From assembly GCF_964355755.1 (NCBI RefSeq), contig NC_092672.1, forward strand, positions 33,538,501-33,602,500: a stretch of DNA of 64,000 nt, written 5' to 3'. This DNA is from Antedon mediterranea (taxonomy: Eukaryota > Echinodermata > Crinoidea > Comatulida > Antedonidae). How positions within the stretch are numbered: the first letter of the stretch is position 1; the number at the start of each line of letters is the position of its first letter. Positions 12,501 to 25,900 of the stretch are shown here, one piece after another. A program made the position numbers and the translations under genes. The notes beneath the pieces were generated by a model. It saw nothing but the letters and a program-made list of their open reading frames with translations, searched no databases and had not been told where the DNA came from.

Positions 12501-15500
12501 TGTAGATTTTAGGATTGTATCCTCTTTACACTCAAGAGCTGTGGCCTGTGTTACTTGCATTGAACGGTGTCCTAAGTTTGATCGGATGTACTGTGCTACT
12601 CTTTTGTTCGGAAAGTCCTAGATGGAATCTCATCACATCTAATTCAAGTGGGCCTACTCAAAAAGAGGAAGGTAACCCCTAAAAGTGTATTATCCTGTGC
12701 CATGAATTATACATTCACTTTAGAGGATAAAGAAACTCTAGCTACAAAAACACGCAGACATAATACCTCTATGGTGGAGAGAGGTGTTCTGTGGTGGAGA
12801 CGTTTGCTGCCTGCAGGCATAATATAAAGAGTTTATCGTTGCTAGACATGACACCGTAAATAACAGGGCATAACCCCCACCCCATCCTTTAAATCGGCAC
12901 TCATTTGATTAATAGGTATGTCCAGCTTATTATGTATTCAATAATTTTTTTTAACAGAATCCGAAAGTCTACTTGAATATGATGTCATAAGATATAACAA
13001 AGCAGTGAACTGTAAGTAGAGCTTAGTTTCCGTAACGACTTGACCAATTACAAGCGACTGAATAATCTATAGCCTGTGATTTGTCACAAAAAAAACTACA
13101 AATGTATCTTTTAGCCAAACTACACTCTATCCTAAAAAATCTTTAAAAAATTGACCACAAGCAGCACATCTTGCATACATGGCGTGTCATAACTATAATT
13201 GATCTGGAATAAATACCAAACCAACCCACTGCCTGGTGGCGCTACGTAAAGGGAAACAAGTCTTAATCATCTTCCAATGACTCAAAATACTTACCCGAAC
13301 TTAGATGTTTTGTTCTAATATATTTTCTTTAAAAAATTGAAATGTTTTGACTCTAAATAGAACAAAACACTTTAAATAATTGACTCTTGATAGCTTTGAA
13401 GCGTCTTCGAGGTACAGATGACGTCGATGATGAAATCCAAGAGATGCTGTACGAACATCGACAAGAAGCGACCTCTAACAGTTCTTCAGTCGGTGTACTG
13501 GATATACTTAGATTAAAAGATCCGATGTGGAAATGGCCGCTGATCATTTCAATTCTTCTCTATTCAAGTCAACAACTTGGAGGAATAAGTGTCGTAAGTA
13601 TTAAATACTGTCAGAGCCATATATAGAGAGAGTTTCGACATTGCGTTCACAGATTTTCGAAAGTCACGTGGAGCTCACACCGGCCATCTTTGTGTCCAAC
13701 TATGCTTATATAGCATATGGAGTTGAGTCATTTGCTTAAAAAATGTATAACATTCACAAAGCTTTAAATATCGAATTTAATATCAAAACAATCAATTTGT
13801 TTAAAGGTTTTTGTTAAAGATGTATTGTTCCTTGAAACGCAAAAAATGAAAAAAAAAAATATTCTAAATTTAAATTGGTCATAACAAAGTAATATTAAAG
13901 TTATTCACTTTAAGTCAAAAATTCGAGCCAAAAACAACAAGTTAATTTGATTACATTTCGTCTCGAAAATCGTCACGAGTGAAAGTAAACAAAGATTTCA
14001 AACCATTAGTATGCATTATGCATGATGCTAATTAGGATTGTTTACAACTCTTCGTGGTTGAGAAGGTGTTTTCACACAGATCGTGAAGAAGTTTTATGAT
14101 TATGCATACAGAGTAGCCAAACAAGCGCGTTGCATTATGAGATATGTTTTGATCGAAATCTTTGAATAGAAGTCAAAGTTATTTTTTGAACAAAAAAACG
14201 TCTGTATTTCGGTTAAATAATTTTTTTAGACTAATTTTTGGTGAAAGTTAATAACTATTATGATACTTCAAAATGACCCAGTAACTTTATAATTATTTTT
14301 GTTAAAGCCTTTTGAACGTTATACATTTTCAAAACAAAAGACTCAACTCCATACGCTACATAGGAATAGTTGGACACAAACACGGCTTCTAATCCATTCA
14401 ATGTCGAAACTCTCTCTATGGCTCTGAATACTGTGTATATACACTGCCCTCTACGGACTATGTAGTAACGTTAGACTTCAATCTCTTGTAGGTGTTGTTT
14501 TACACAACTGAACTATTTTCAGAGGCAAATTTAAGTGAAGATGTTATCAAGCTTGCAACTTGTGGTATTGGCCTTGTGACCATTGTAATGGATACCATAA
14601 CGGTAGGTTCTCTTACAATTTCTTCATAGGCCTAATTTGTAAATTTAAACATATTCAAGCATTGTTTACAATACATTCCAATATGTGTGTTATGGTATAT
14701 AGTCTATTTTTGTGCTAATCAGCAAATGTTATTTTTTTTTATGTAGTGCGACCAGAAAGTAGTTTTTTTCGATTTTAATATAGTTAACGACACGCCGTTT
14801 ATGCCAAAAACTATTTATTTCGGAGAATAGCTTCATAGACTAATTGTTGGCATAAACGGCGTGTCGTACTACCATTGTAGTGTAATAAACATTCTACCTT
14901 TTATTTATTTAATTAATTGTTGTACTGTAACCAATGTAGGTCTAATGTTTTTCTTTTTTGTAAATGGTGGTCTCTGCTTAAAGTCTATTTTTAGACTTAT
15001 TTTGAACACCATCCATATTTATACTTAATTAATTATTTATAAAGAAATATACCACGCAGATTCACTAAAAGGCCTATATTATGTATTATTTGTAGAAATC
15101 AACTAAAAAAAAACAACAATTAAAGTAATTCAATTCAACTTTAATTTTGTTCTTTTGTCCATATAATACATTATAATACATATAAATATTTTCTTCTGTC
15201 AGATATTCCTTGTTGACAAACTTGGCAGACGATTTTTCTTGATGTCTGCATATTCACTTATGGCGGTAGCAACAGCCTTTCTAACCGTGACTCTAACAGC
15301 AAATGTAAGCTTTTTTTTTAACTAATTATTAAATGATACACTACCCTGTTCATGTGTTGATTCAAACAATATATAGTAAATGTTAACACAATTATACCTG
15401 CCTTATAGCCTGATAAATATGTATCAATACACTACAGATGTACATCTTTCATTTGTGGTACCTAGAATCCAATGTACTATTCGCGGTGAATATCATTTGC

Positions 15501-17142
15501 ATTTTGATGGATACATAAATTGTTCAACCTTTTAATTAAATTGTATTTTGCCTCTAATTCTTCAACAACCACAGGGTGAAGTTTGGTCAGTTCTATCTAT
15601 TGTTGCTGTATATATGTTCCTTTGTGGTTTTTCACCAGGACCAGGTAAAAATAATAGTACTAATTAAACAAGGCCATATACATGGCTGCAGTCGCGTGCT
15701 CAAATTTGAGTTAGTTTTTTCCGACCAACGGACATAGTGAGCTGTAGAGTTTGCGCGACTAAAAATGTTGATAACTGAGTTAAATTTCAAATATTTCAAT
15801 ATGCTGTAGGCATTTGTTTTGCGTTTTTCATGATCCTTTATCATTATTTACTATTGATTATTTAACGTATTTACTGACTTGCGATAGTCGGTTAGACTCT
15901 ATCTACTGACAGCTGCAGAATCAAGTGATTTCATTAAATGAGTGGCTTGGTTTAACATTTAGGAGCCATGACAATGGTGATTGTGCCGGAGATTTGGACA
16001 CAAGGCCCACGTGCCGCGGCTATTACTATTGCTCTTCAATTTAACTGGTGGTCTAACTGCATAATAGGAATTGCATTTCCATATATGTTGGTAAGAAGAT
16101 AGAATTGACCTTAATGGTTTTTGTTGCAGTATAAGTTTTTTTTTTTCTTTCGTGAATTTTTATTTATTATGCCATTCCATGACAAAGATAATATACAAAG
16201 ATTAAATAAACAAGAAATATTTCTTACAAAAAACGCTGCTCGCTTATTGACAAATATTTGTTATTTCAAATTTGAATGTGTCATTTTATTGTCACATAAT
16301 AATTATTCTACCTGAAAAAATGTAATTAAATACTTAAATTGACAATGTTTTTTGGGTTTCTTTTCTCTTTTTATGTGAATAAATATTATTTTGTTGTTAC
16401 AGAAGTTAATACTCAATTTCTGTCACTTTTTAGTTAATTTTATTGCTAAGGTCAATTCTGGGGGTCACTTCATCACCCTAGATATTTCAAGTGTGAAGTA
16501 TTCTATTACAAACACAAACTTTAATGGACTGTTTTGATAATAATTAAATGAATATCTGACAGTGAATTACAGTCAAAAGTCAGTATTATAGTCAAATGAG
16601 ATAAATACCAGAAATGCTTTGGGATGTGTAATTTTAGCCAAATAGAATTTTTCCAAGACGTTTTTCTGGGTCTAGTAGGGAATCTATAAATTATAGTGGA
16701 GTTTCCATTTTCGCAAAACTGTCGTCCTTAGATAATATTACTGCTGCTTGCTTTAGCTTATGATTGAGTAGACCTAGTGGGACGTAGCGGGCTAGAGCAG
16801 CAGCGTGAAAAAAAAACAAGTATAACAAATTTTCCAAAACTATTTCCAACGACGCTCTCTCTCTCTCCCTCTCTCTCTCCCCATACGCATATTAATGGTA
16901 TTCGACGGCGCTGTTTTGTGCAATTTTGTTTTATATGTTACTAATTTTCACAATTTTCCTTTTATTTTCAGACCGATCTAGGGGGATATTCTTTTCTGCT
17001 CTTTTCAGCTTTTTTAGTGATACTTGTTATATTCTTTTACTTCTGTGTACCTGAAACAAAACAGAAACCATTTGCAGAGATTTATTCACATTTCAAAAAT
17101 AATACGTCACATCATGGTAATCATTTCGAAATGTCGAATTGA
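9590..17142 (+). CDS. A2: SLC2/GLUT-like sugar transporter, complete, altered motifs
   Basis: Complete 13-exon gene: 9590-9646, 10153-10254, 10787-10947, 11509-11633, 12142-12257, 12506-12671, 12958-13011, 13394-13593, 14492-14602, 15203-15304, 15575-15644, 15963-16090, 16972-17142; 1563 nt, 520 aa, no frame break. The start ATG (context CAGCATGAC) is conserved in A3 and gives a 19-codon first exon ending in phase 0. Topology follows a 12-TM GLUT: N-glycosylation sequon N60QS, GRR, EISPVRYRG, QQ at 320-321, GPG ending at 422, PETK at 491-494. Two nearly invariant family positions differ from both sisters: Pro to Ser at 222 (SESPR) and Asn to Ser at 326 (QQLGGIS), the latter equivalent to a sugar-contacting Asn of GLUT1. 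Position 330 is also Phe where A1 and A3 have Tyr, and the C-terminal QKTF is QKPF. Transport may be altered or lost, yet splice sites and frame are intact. Intron 8 carries a hAT-like MITE; intron 3 carries the 30-bp repeat array. Confidence 0.9.
11142..11487. repeat. Intron 3 tandem repeat with CRE-like core (A2)
   Basis: About 12 units of about 30 bp with core ATTACGTCACACATTG, ending 21 bases before exon 4. Variants are TTGCGTCA, TTACGTAA and TTAACGTCA. The last six units are the most alike, which suggests recent growth at the exon-proximal end. Confidence 0.85.
13612..14426. mobile_element. hAT-like MITE in A2 intron 8
   Basis: Terminal inverted repeats start CAGAGCCATA and extend with gaps through GAGAGAGTTTCGACATTG. 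An 8-bp duplication AATACTGT flanks it (13604-13611 and 14427-14434). A3 intron 8 has the corresponding site without the element. CAG termini with an 8-bp TSD fit the hAT superfamily. The interior contains an inverted relative of MITE family c. No ORF. Confidence 0.85.
16854..16882. repeat. CT-rich microsatellite, A2 intron 12
   Basis: Runs of CT interrupted by CCC. A3 has a much shorter counterpart near 25773. Confidence 0.8.
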
Positions 17143-17146
17143 TGAC

Positions 17147-17160
17147 CTATGACGTCATAG
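17147..17160. promoter_or_regulatory. CRE palindrome after the A2 stop codon
   Basis: CTATGACGTCATAG begins five bases after the TGA. It contains the full CRE TGACGTCA. A3 has TGACGTAA at the same place (26082-26089). Could bind CREB/ATF factors or be chance; function untested. Confidence 0.45.
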
Positions 17161-17634
17161 CACGCGTGAATTTCTGAATATAATTAGTTTGTTTCATTAC
17201 CATTAACTGATCATCGCGAGTAACTCGCGAATCAATGGAAACATCGTCTATCGTATTGTATAAAGCTTGATTCCAACTATGACGCAATGCAAGAGCACAA
17301 GCGCAACAAAAGTAATTTGATAAGTTATACAAACTTTCGATTGTCCTTGGTCAATTGAATTGCTTTAACCAAGTGAATTTGACACTTGACCAGATGATTA
17401 GTTCATATTTGTTGGTGCTGCGTTGAGTATTAAAACTGACATTTTTAAAGTTTGGTTCCCACTAGGAGCAACGTGTCGACGCAAAGTGCCGTAAGAAAAT
17501 ATAACGGTGCGTGTCACACGTCAAACAGACGCAACGATTTTAATGGTCTACGGAATTCAAATTACGTAACAACGTAAACGAACCGGGCGTCCTGGTGGGA
17601 ACCACCCCATGGTATGGAATAATAGAATAGACAA

Positions 17635-17858
17635 TAAAGCGTGGTTCCCAATAGAACGCAACGCAACGTAACGCAACGACGTATCGACGCAAAGTGACGT
17701 ATTGCGTAATCACAAGTGAGAACCGACGATGCAACAGTGCTGCAAATATCGCAGGTTTATTTTCACGCAGGCGGGGGTAAACACAACTATTGGAAGAGCA
17801 TTTGTTTACGTTGCGTAGATTGCGTTACGTTGCGTCGCTAGTGGGAACCACGCTTTAG
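17635..17858. mobile_element. MITE family a, A2 3' flank
   Basis: Inverted termini AAAGCGTGGTTCCCA and TGGGAACCACGCTTT, subterminal CGCAACG-type repeats, likely TA target site. The paralogous position downstream of A3 (near 26927) lacks it. Confidence 0.8.
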
Positions 17859-17965
17859 GGTAATTATGATTTGAGTAGTAGTTATTTTGATGTGATTGTA
17901 TCAACATTAAAGAATTGATTTAATAACGCTAATTCATGATATAAAGTTTGCGGTACACAACATAG

Positions 17966-18282
17966 TGAGTGAGTGGCCGAGCGGTTAAGACAGTGGAACC
18001 GTAATTACGTAGCCATAACATCGGCATGGGTTCGAGGCTCACTCACTCCATGGTTCTGGTGGTAGAACGAGTCTTCTCGGATAAGGACTATAAACCGTAG
18101 GTCCAGTGTACACATCTAGCTCGTGTGCACTTTAAAGAACCTAGTACATCTTTCGAGACGAGTAGGGGGTTACCCCGGTGTGTTAGTACATCACAGCCAC
18201 TGATCACCAACTGGGCCCTCTGGGAGACCAGTCTTTGACTGAAGAGGTTACCCAGTATAAATATATATTTCAATCAATCAAT
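17966..18282 (+). mobile_element. tRNA-derived SINE, family 2
   Basis: The head GAGTGGCCGAGCGGTTAAGA resembles the 5' half of a tRNA-Leu/Ser with an A box. GGTTCGAGGCTCACTC forms the B box and acceptor strand. The tail ends in short TCAA repeats. The A3 flank near 27030 lacks it. A second copy lies at about 32995. Confidence 0.75.
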
Positions 18283-18544
18283 AGTTCTGGAATGAACTGT
18301 TGAGTTTCTTGATGTTTCGATCAATATGCTTTGATCTTAACCGGGAGTGAGAATAATATATCAATTATCTTGAATGTTGTGTATAAAGATTTAAATCTTT
18401 ATTGTCTCTGCATACGATTTTGGTAATGATTTTCCTGGTCCAGTGTAATACTGCATAGTAACGCCAGCACAGAAAATCTATACATACCAGCTTACCATGG
18501 TGATTAAAAGTTATTTGCTAAGTAAAATACAATCACAAGATTGA

Positions 18545-18551
<7 letters not shown>

Positions 18552-18582
<31 letters not shown>
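18552..18582. repeat. TA microsatellite
   Basis: About 15 TA dinucleotides in the A2-A3 spacer. Confidence 0.9.
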
Positions 18583-18584
<2 letters not shown>

Positions 18585-19997
18585 GGTTCAACGATTTGAA
18601 TTTGTTATACTTATACACACAGCAGTGCAATAGATAAATATACAATTATGAATGATGATTATTATGATTATGAATTATGATTTTAAATAGAGTATCTTTT
18701 TTATGATATTTTAATAATCTGCAATACGCCTAGTCTCTCCTCAACACAATACATTACGTTTTAGTTTTAGTTACGTGTGTTCTTTTATATTTTATATTTT
18801 ATTTTTTTGTTGTAACAAATTTTGTGTGATTGATGTACAGTATAACTCTATATAATTTTGTAATTGTTATGTATGTAGTGTATCAAACGACACATTTCCA
18901 ATTGTATGTTTTGTGTATGTAATTGGACAATAAAAGTGTTTTTTGAATTTTAAATTTGGAGATAGGAAATGCGAAGCATCCTTGTACTATTGTGTGCGGG
19001 CATTTTTCAAGATGGACATCTATTAGACAGTGTATACCACGATCGGGAAACACCCTTATTTGGGGCAAATCGTTGAACCTAAATTCGTTTTAATTGTCAA
19101 TAACTAATTGTCAATAACTAATCATCAAACTCAATTTATTTAGTAAACAGTATTACATTAGGTGGTTAAAATCAGTACCAAAAGTACGAACCAACTTTAT
19201 ATACCATCGAGTAAACATTCTAGAAATAATGCGTGATTTACAGAATTGTGCCCTTACGTAAATTTATATATAGATAATTGTGTGAGGAGGACACATTAAG
19301 CCAAGGCTTTAAGTTTGGTCCTCCAGATAAATAAATAAGTATTATTTAATTTAAGTGAGGGGAAAAACACTTCTTTCTTTCGTCTAATTGACGAATAAAG
19401 AGGCACAATAAAGAGAAAAAAAAAACCATTCTTGAGGAAATTGTGAATACTAATGTTCTAAATAGTTTGAAATAAGTATTTGTTTTGTTTTTTTTTTATT
19501 TTCGATGAATTTATGATAGGTATTGCTTTTAGATTGAGTAGTAAGTTATTCCATATGTAAGGTCCATTGGAAATAAATGATGGTATTGATGATGCAATCG
19601 AGAACTTTGCTGTACGGTTGAAAACAAAACAATATTATAATATTTTATAACCCGCTCATTATAAAAAAAATAGTCCATTTTCTGACGTAATAAATGACAC
19701 CAGCTTGTCGGCATAGAGAAATAATAGTCTCCGCGTTAAAAAAAAATAAAAACAATTATAAGCAGTTAATAATTAATAATGATTATTAATATAATTTTGT
19801 CAAGCTCGCTTTGAAGATACCGAGTAAATGGTTTAGAAGTCTCTGCTTTTATAGGATTGTACCAGCAAAGATAATTGACTTAGTAACAAATATTAATGCA
19901 AATTATTTAAAGGTATGATGATTTTAAATAGTAGGCCTGTCGAAGACACACGGACACAATAGTGGGGCTACGTCTACGGCACGTCACTTCATTCAGC

Positions 19998-22900
19998 ATG
20001 ACCAAATATGGATCAGAAAGCGATAGTTTGGTCTCTCCGCCACCAGTGTCTGAGGTATAGTGTTGAATCCCCTCCTTTTGGAGTAATTAGTTTTCTCTGT
20101 ACACTATTACTATAATATTATTTGGGTATATCACCACCATATTTGGGTATATCACCACCATATTTGTTTAGAATTTGATAGATTCATTGCTTTGCTTATT
20201 TTAGTGTACTTAGGTTGTATACTGATTTAAGTATATTATTTAAGTCATGTTGGTATTTCTGAACATTGTGATAAAGCTACAGTATTCAAACAATTCACAT
20301 TGAAAACAGTGCATGAAGACTTTGTGATAAGAAAATATTAATATAGCTGGCCTAGCATGGTAGTCATGCAAAGCCTTTTATACATTTTCAGGGACGAATT
20401 ACTACTTGTTTGCTGGTGTCTTCGTTTGCGGCAGCCATCGGTACATCTGTAGTCCTGGGCTACAACTTAAGTGCGATGACCGGACCTTCTGCTGTATGTT
20501 TGAAATATTATTATTTTATGTTTTAATAGAAAAAATACCCGGCCTGAGTGGGTTCCCCTACTCGCCAAAGTAATGGAAAAAAAACCCTTCAGTACAATTT
20601 CGCTTGATAACCCCATTCCATATTTTTTAAGTAAAAAAAGGCGTAAACATTTCAGTCACTTTGTTTTAACTGTCTCTCAATTTAGGCTACACAGACAAGC
20701 GGTAGCGGGAAGCGGAAAACCGCGTAGATTGTTACACGTAAAATCGTATCTATCCTAAGCGGAAACCGCCCGTTTGCTCCGCGTTGTGTGTAAATGGTCA
20801 TAAGGAATAAATAGATTCTATGTTTGTTATTACCGTTGCCGCTCGTCAGTGTCAATTGGCCTTTATTCCATCTTCTCCTTTAGACAGTTTTCCTTTAAAT
20901 TGTTTCATTACTCAAACATATATGATATCAGTTTGATCATGTGTATATTTTCGTCTACAGTTTATACAGAACTTTTACAACCAGTCTCACTTTGACCAAT
21001 ATGGAGAATATATTTCGGAGAGTCAAATCCTATTGCTTTGGGCCATTACTATTACCATAATCAGCGTAGGAGGATCAGTTGGAGCACTGTTAGCAACTCC
21101 CATTTCTAATGCTATTGGAAGGTAATTAGAGGTGATTCGGTCTAGAGGCGGAATAGATATTTATCATAACTAAGATACTTTATTGTTTTTCGTTTTCTAC
21201 CTTATTCCATCGCATCTTTAACATTTCCGTTTTCACAGCGTACCACGCGATTACAAAACTGTCAAAAAACTATATGAGCAAGCGCAGAATGAGATAGGTA
21301 CAAAGGTAATGCGTACAAAACAACTATATTATTATCGTATTACATCACACACTGTATACTGTACTAACACCGTATCATGTCACACGTCGTATACCAACAG
21401 AGTATTACGTCACACATTGTATACTCGTATCATTATTACGTAGCACATTGTATACTAATATCATACTACGTCACATTTTATACTAATATCGTATTGCGTC
21501 ACACATTGTATAACTATATGGAATTACGTCACACATTGTATAACTACTATATCGTATTGCGTCACACATTGTATAACTGTATCGCATTACGTCACACATT
21601 GTATAACTATATCATATTACGTCACATATTGTATAACTATATGTCACACATTGCAGTTCAGTTTTTCTTTTCTGCAGACGAAGTGCGATACTTGTGACGT
21701 GTGTTGTAACCATTATTTCATCCATTTTTATGGGAATTAGTCAGCGTGTAAATATTTACCAACTCGTTTTCGTAGGTCGATTTGTTATTGGTATCTCATC
21801 AGGTAATATATCAATTATATTATAGATATTGCCTGCTTAGAGGGTTATTATAACATTTGCGATCCCCTGAGGTAATTATATTATTCTCGAGGATTATGTT
21901 CCCGAAGGTATTGGGTGTTTATTTGTTGTAATCCGAAGACGTCATACCGGTCGGTTATTTTTCATAAACCGTTAATGTTTTCGATCCTCTGAACCGTTTA
22001 GTCATAATGTGATTCCATTTCGACCAATCACGTTTTTGTATTTACATAGACTATGCAATATTATACAGATATTGACTGAACTACTCCTAAAGAGAAATAA
22101 AATCACATAAAATGGAACCCATACAGTACTTGTAGATACTTATATTGAGGGGACACCTATGTTAAGGGTACAATTTCCTCAGTGAAATGAACAAGAAATT
22201 TGTTTCAATGTTACGGTCAACTCTGAGTTCTAGTGTAATTTATCTTGTTTTATTAGTACCTTATTTTTGTAATGTTTTTTTTTTTTGAGTTCGGAATTTC
22301 TATGTTTTTTCTTAAAACAAATGATAATAAATGATACTTGACTTGACTTGACTTGACTTATTTCATATCGAATCTATATTTGTACAGGCTACTACATCGT
22401 ACACATAATAATGTTTACACTTATTAATACACAGGGGTTTCGTCAGTAGCGACGCCAGTGTACTTGGCTGAAATCTCACCTGTTCGTTATCGTGGAGCCT
22501 TCGGCTCTATCCACCAATTGGGAGCATCACTTGGTATATTCTCAGCGCAGGTAAATGTTTATAAAACATACATAGCCTACATACTATATTAATACAAAAT
22601 GTCACGGCTGATTTGACAGCAGCTAGGCCTACTAAATTCTGAAGTAGACAGCTTATGAATGTTATGTTAGCGCTCTTTCGTTTAGTATTATCCTGGTCCG
22701 CATCTGATGCAGTTTGAATGAGCGCTTTTTAATAAATAAAAATAACGTTGATAACATAAATATTAATACACATTTTGTAGATTATAGGATTGTATCCTCT
22801 TTACACCCAAGAGCTGTGGCCTGTGTTACTTGCATTGAACGGTGTCCTGAGTTTGATCGGATGTACTGTGCTACTCTTTTGTCCGGAAAGTCCTAGATGG

Positions 22901-25900
22901 TATCTCATCACATCCGGTTCCAGTGGGCCTACTGAAAAAAATGAAGGTAACCCCCTGAAATATATTATTATTATTATACTGTGCCGTGCATTATACATTT
23001 ACTACAAAAACAGGTAGTAATACTTCTATCTGTGGTGGTGACATTTGCTGCCTGCAGGTATGACATAAAGAGTTTATCGTCGCTTGACTTGACACCGTAA
23101 ACACAGGGAATAACCGCCCCCACTCCACATTTAAAACGGCACTCATTTGATGAATAGGTATGTTCAGCTTATTATGCATTCAATAATATTTTTTTATCAA
23201 CAGAATCCGAGATTCTCATTGAATATGATGTCATAAGATATAACAAAGCAGTGAACTGTAAGTAAAGTTTAAGCTTGGTTCCCACTAGCGACGCAACACA
23301 AGGACGTAACGCAACGTAAGTGAGTTGCCCCATCACAAGCGATGGATTATTCAAACTGTTGCTTGTCATTGGTCAACACGCTTGCGTTGCGCGTACGTCC
23401 TTGCGTTGCGTCTCTAGTGAAAACCAAGGTTAAGATCCCGTAACGACGTTAGCGCATGGCGTGTCATAACTGCAACTACGTAAATAGAAACAAATCTCCA
23501 TCCTTCTCCAATGACTCAAAATGCTTGCTCAAACATAAGTGTTCTGTTCCACTATCTTTTCTTTTAAAATAATTTTATTATAGGCCTACATATTATATAT
23601 ATATATATATATAATATATATTTTTTTTAATAAATGAATAACCGCCTCTTGATAGCTTTGAAGCGTCTTCGAGGTACAGATAACGTCAATGATGAAATCC
23701 AAGAGATGCTCTACGAACGTCGACAAGAAGCGACCTCTAACAGTACTTCAGTCGGTATACTGGATATACTTAGGTTAAAAGATCCGATGTGGAAATGGCC
23801 GCTGATCATTTCAATTCTTCTCCATTCAAGTCAACAACTTGGAGGAATAAATGCCGTAAGTATTGTATACTGTGTATGTCACTATACACTGCCCTCTACG
23901 AACTATGTGGTAACGTTAGACTTCAATTTCTTGTAGGTGTTGTATTACACAACCGAACTATTTTCAGAGGCAAATTTAAGTGAGGATGTTATCAAGCTTG
24001 CAACGTGTGGTACTGGTCTTATAGCCATTATAACGGATACCATAACGGTGGGTTTTCTTACATTTTCTTCATAGGCCTAATTAGTAAACATAAACATATT
24101 CAACCATTGTTTACAATACATTCCAATATGATGTATGTTCTGGTATATAGTATATTTTTGTGCTAATCAGCCATTGTAATTTTTTTAATGTAGCGCCACC
24201 AGGAAGTTTTTTTCGATTCTGATATAGTTAACGACACGCCGTTTATGCAAAAATTATTCATTTTGGAGAATATTAAGCTAAATAGCTTCATAGACTACTA
24301 CCATTGTAGTGTTATAAACCACACTTCCTTTTATTTATTTATTTATCTAATTAGTTATTGTACTGTAACCTCAATATAGGTCTAATGTTTTTCTATTTCG
24401 TAAATTGTGGCCTCTGCTCTATTTTTAGACTCATTTTGACCACCATCAACATTTATACTTAATTATTTATAAAGAAATTATTATTATGTATCATTTGTGT
24501 AAAGCAAATGAAGCAACAAACAAATAAACTATCCATTAAATTAATTCAATTCAACTTTTATTTTGTTCTTTTGTCCACAAAATAAATATTTTCCTCCGTC
24601 AGATATTACTTGTTGACAAACTTGGCAGACGATTTTTCTTGATATTTGCATATTCCCTTATGGCGGTAGCAACAACCTTTCTAACCGTGACTCTAACAGC
24701 AAATGTAAGATTGTTTCGTAACTAATTGTTATTGTTGATTCAAACACAATATATAGTAAATGTTAACTTTGCTATATTTGGAGTAGAGTTGTGGCCTGGT
24801 GGTTATGATGCTTGGCTGCCAATCCAAGGGTCCTGGGTTCAAGTCCTGTCATATGTCAGGATTTTTTCTAATGACAATTTACAACTCCACTCCCAAAGAC
24901 TTGTAATAAAGACTTTGTTTATGTAGAGCATTGTGTGTATATGTTTGTCTCGTGAACGGATTGCCACCTTTAAGAAGGATAGTGATTGAATTTGCTTATG
25001 GTTATCCTTGGCAATTTGCCTAAATATATAAAAAAAAAAAAAAATAAAAAAAAAAATAAAAAAAACACAATTATACCTGCTTTATACCTGATAATACGTA
25101 TCAATGCACTACAGATGTACCTCTTTGTTTTGTGGTACATAGAAATCAATTTACTTTTCACGGTGAATATATTTGTATTTTATGTAGTGACAAGTAAAAC
25201 ACATTTTAATGGATAAAAAAATGTTCAACAATTAAATTGAATTAAATTGTGTTTTTCTTCTAATTATTCCTTCAACAAACAAAGGGTGAAGTTTGGTCAG
25301 TTTTGTCTATTGTTGCTGTATATATGTTCCTTTGTGGTTTTTCACCAGGACCAGGTAAAAATACTAGTAGTAAAAAAAGTTATATACAAGAGTTATATAC
25401 AAAATATTTCAATATGCGTTTTTCATGTTCTTTATCATATTTACTATTGTTAACGTATTTAATACATCCACATGACTTGCGACAGTCTGTTAGACACTAT
25501 CTACTGTCAGCTGCAGAATCAAGTGATTTAATTAAATGAGTGGCTGGTTTAACTTTCAGGAGCCATGACAATGGTGATTGTCCCGGAGATTTGGACACAA
25601 GGCCCGCGTGCCGCGGCTATTACTATTGCTCTTCAATTTAACTGGTGGTCTAACTGCATCATAGGAATTGCATTTCCATATATGTTGGTAAGAAGATAGA
25701 ATTCTCTTTTTTAAATGGTTTTTGTTGCAGTATAAATTTCTCTGTAACAAGTTTTCCAAAACTATTTTTAACGCGCTTCTCTCTCTGTAAACGCATGTAA
25801 AGGTATTTGACTGCGCTGTTTTGAGCAAATAATCGACGCCTATTGTCGAAAAGATTTTGTTTTATATGTTACTAATTTTCACAATTCTCCTTTTATTTTT

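Larger units (their letters stand above)
17143..19997 (+). other. A2-A3 spacer
   Basis: No gene seen. The first part aligns with the A3 3' flank (26078 onward). A possible ATTAAA signal lies at 17429-17434. Then come a MITE of family a (17635-17858), a SINE (17966-18282), a TA microsatellite and, from about 19279, the block conserved upstream of A2 that probably holds the A3 promoter. Confidence 0.6.

Noticed and set aside
21377-21697. 106-codon ORF with RHTLYNY repeats (and similar at 11307-11528)
   Set aside because: It is a direct translation of the 30-bp intronic repeat, running into exon 4 in the wrong frame.
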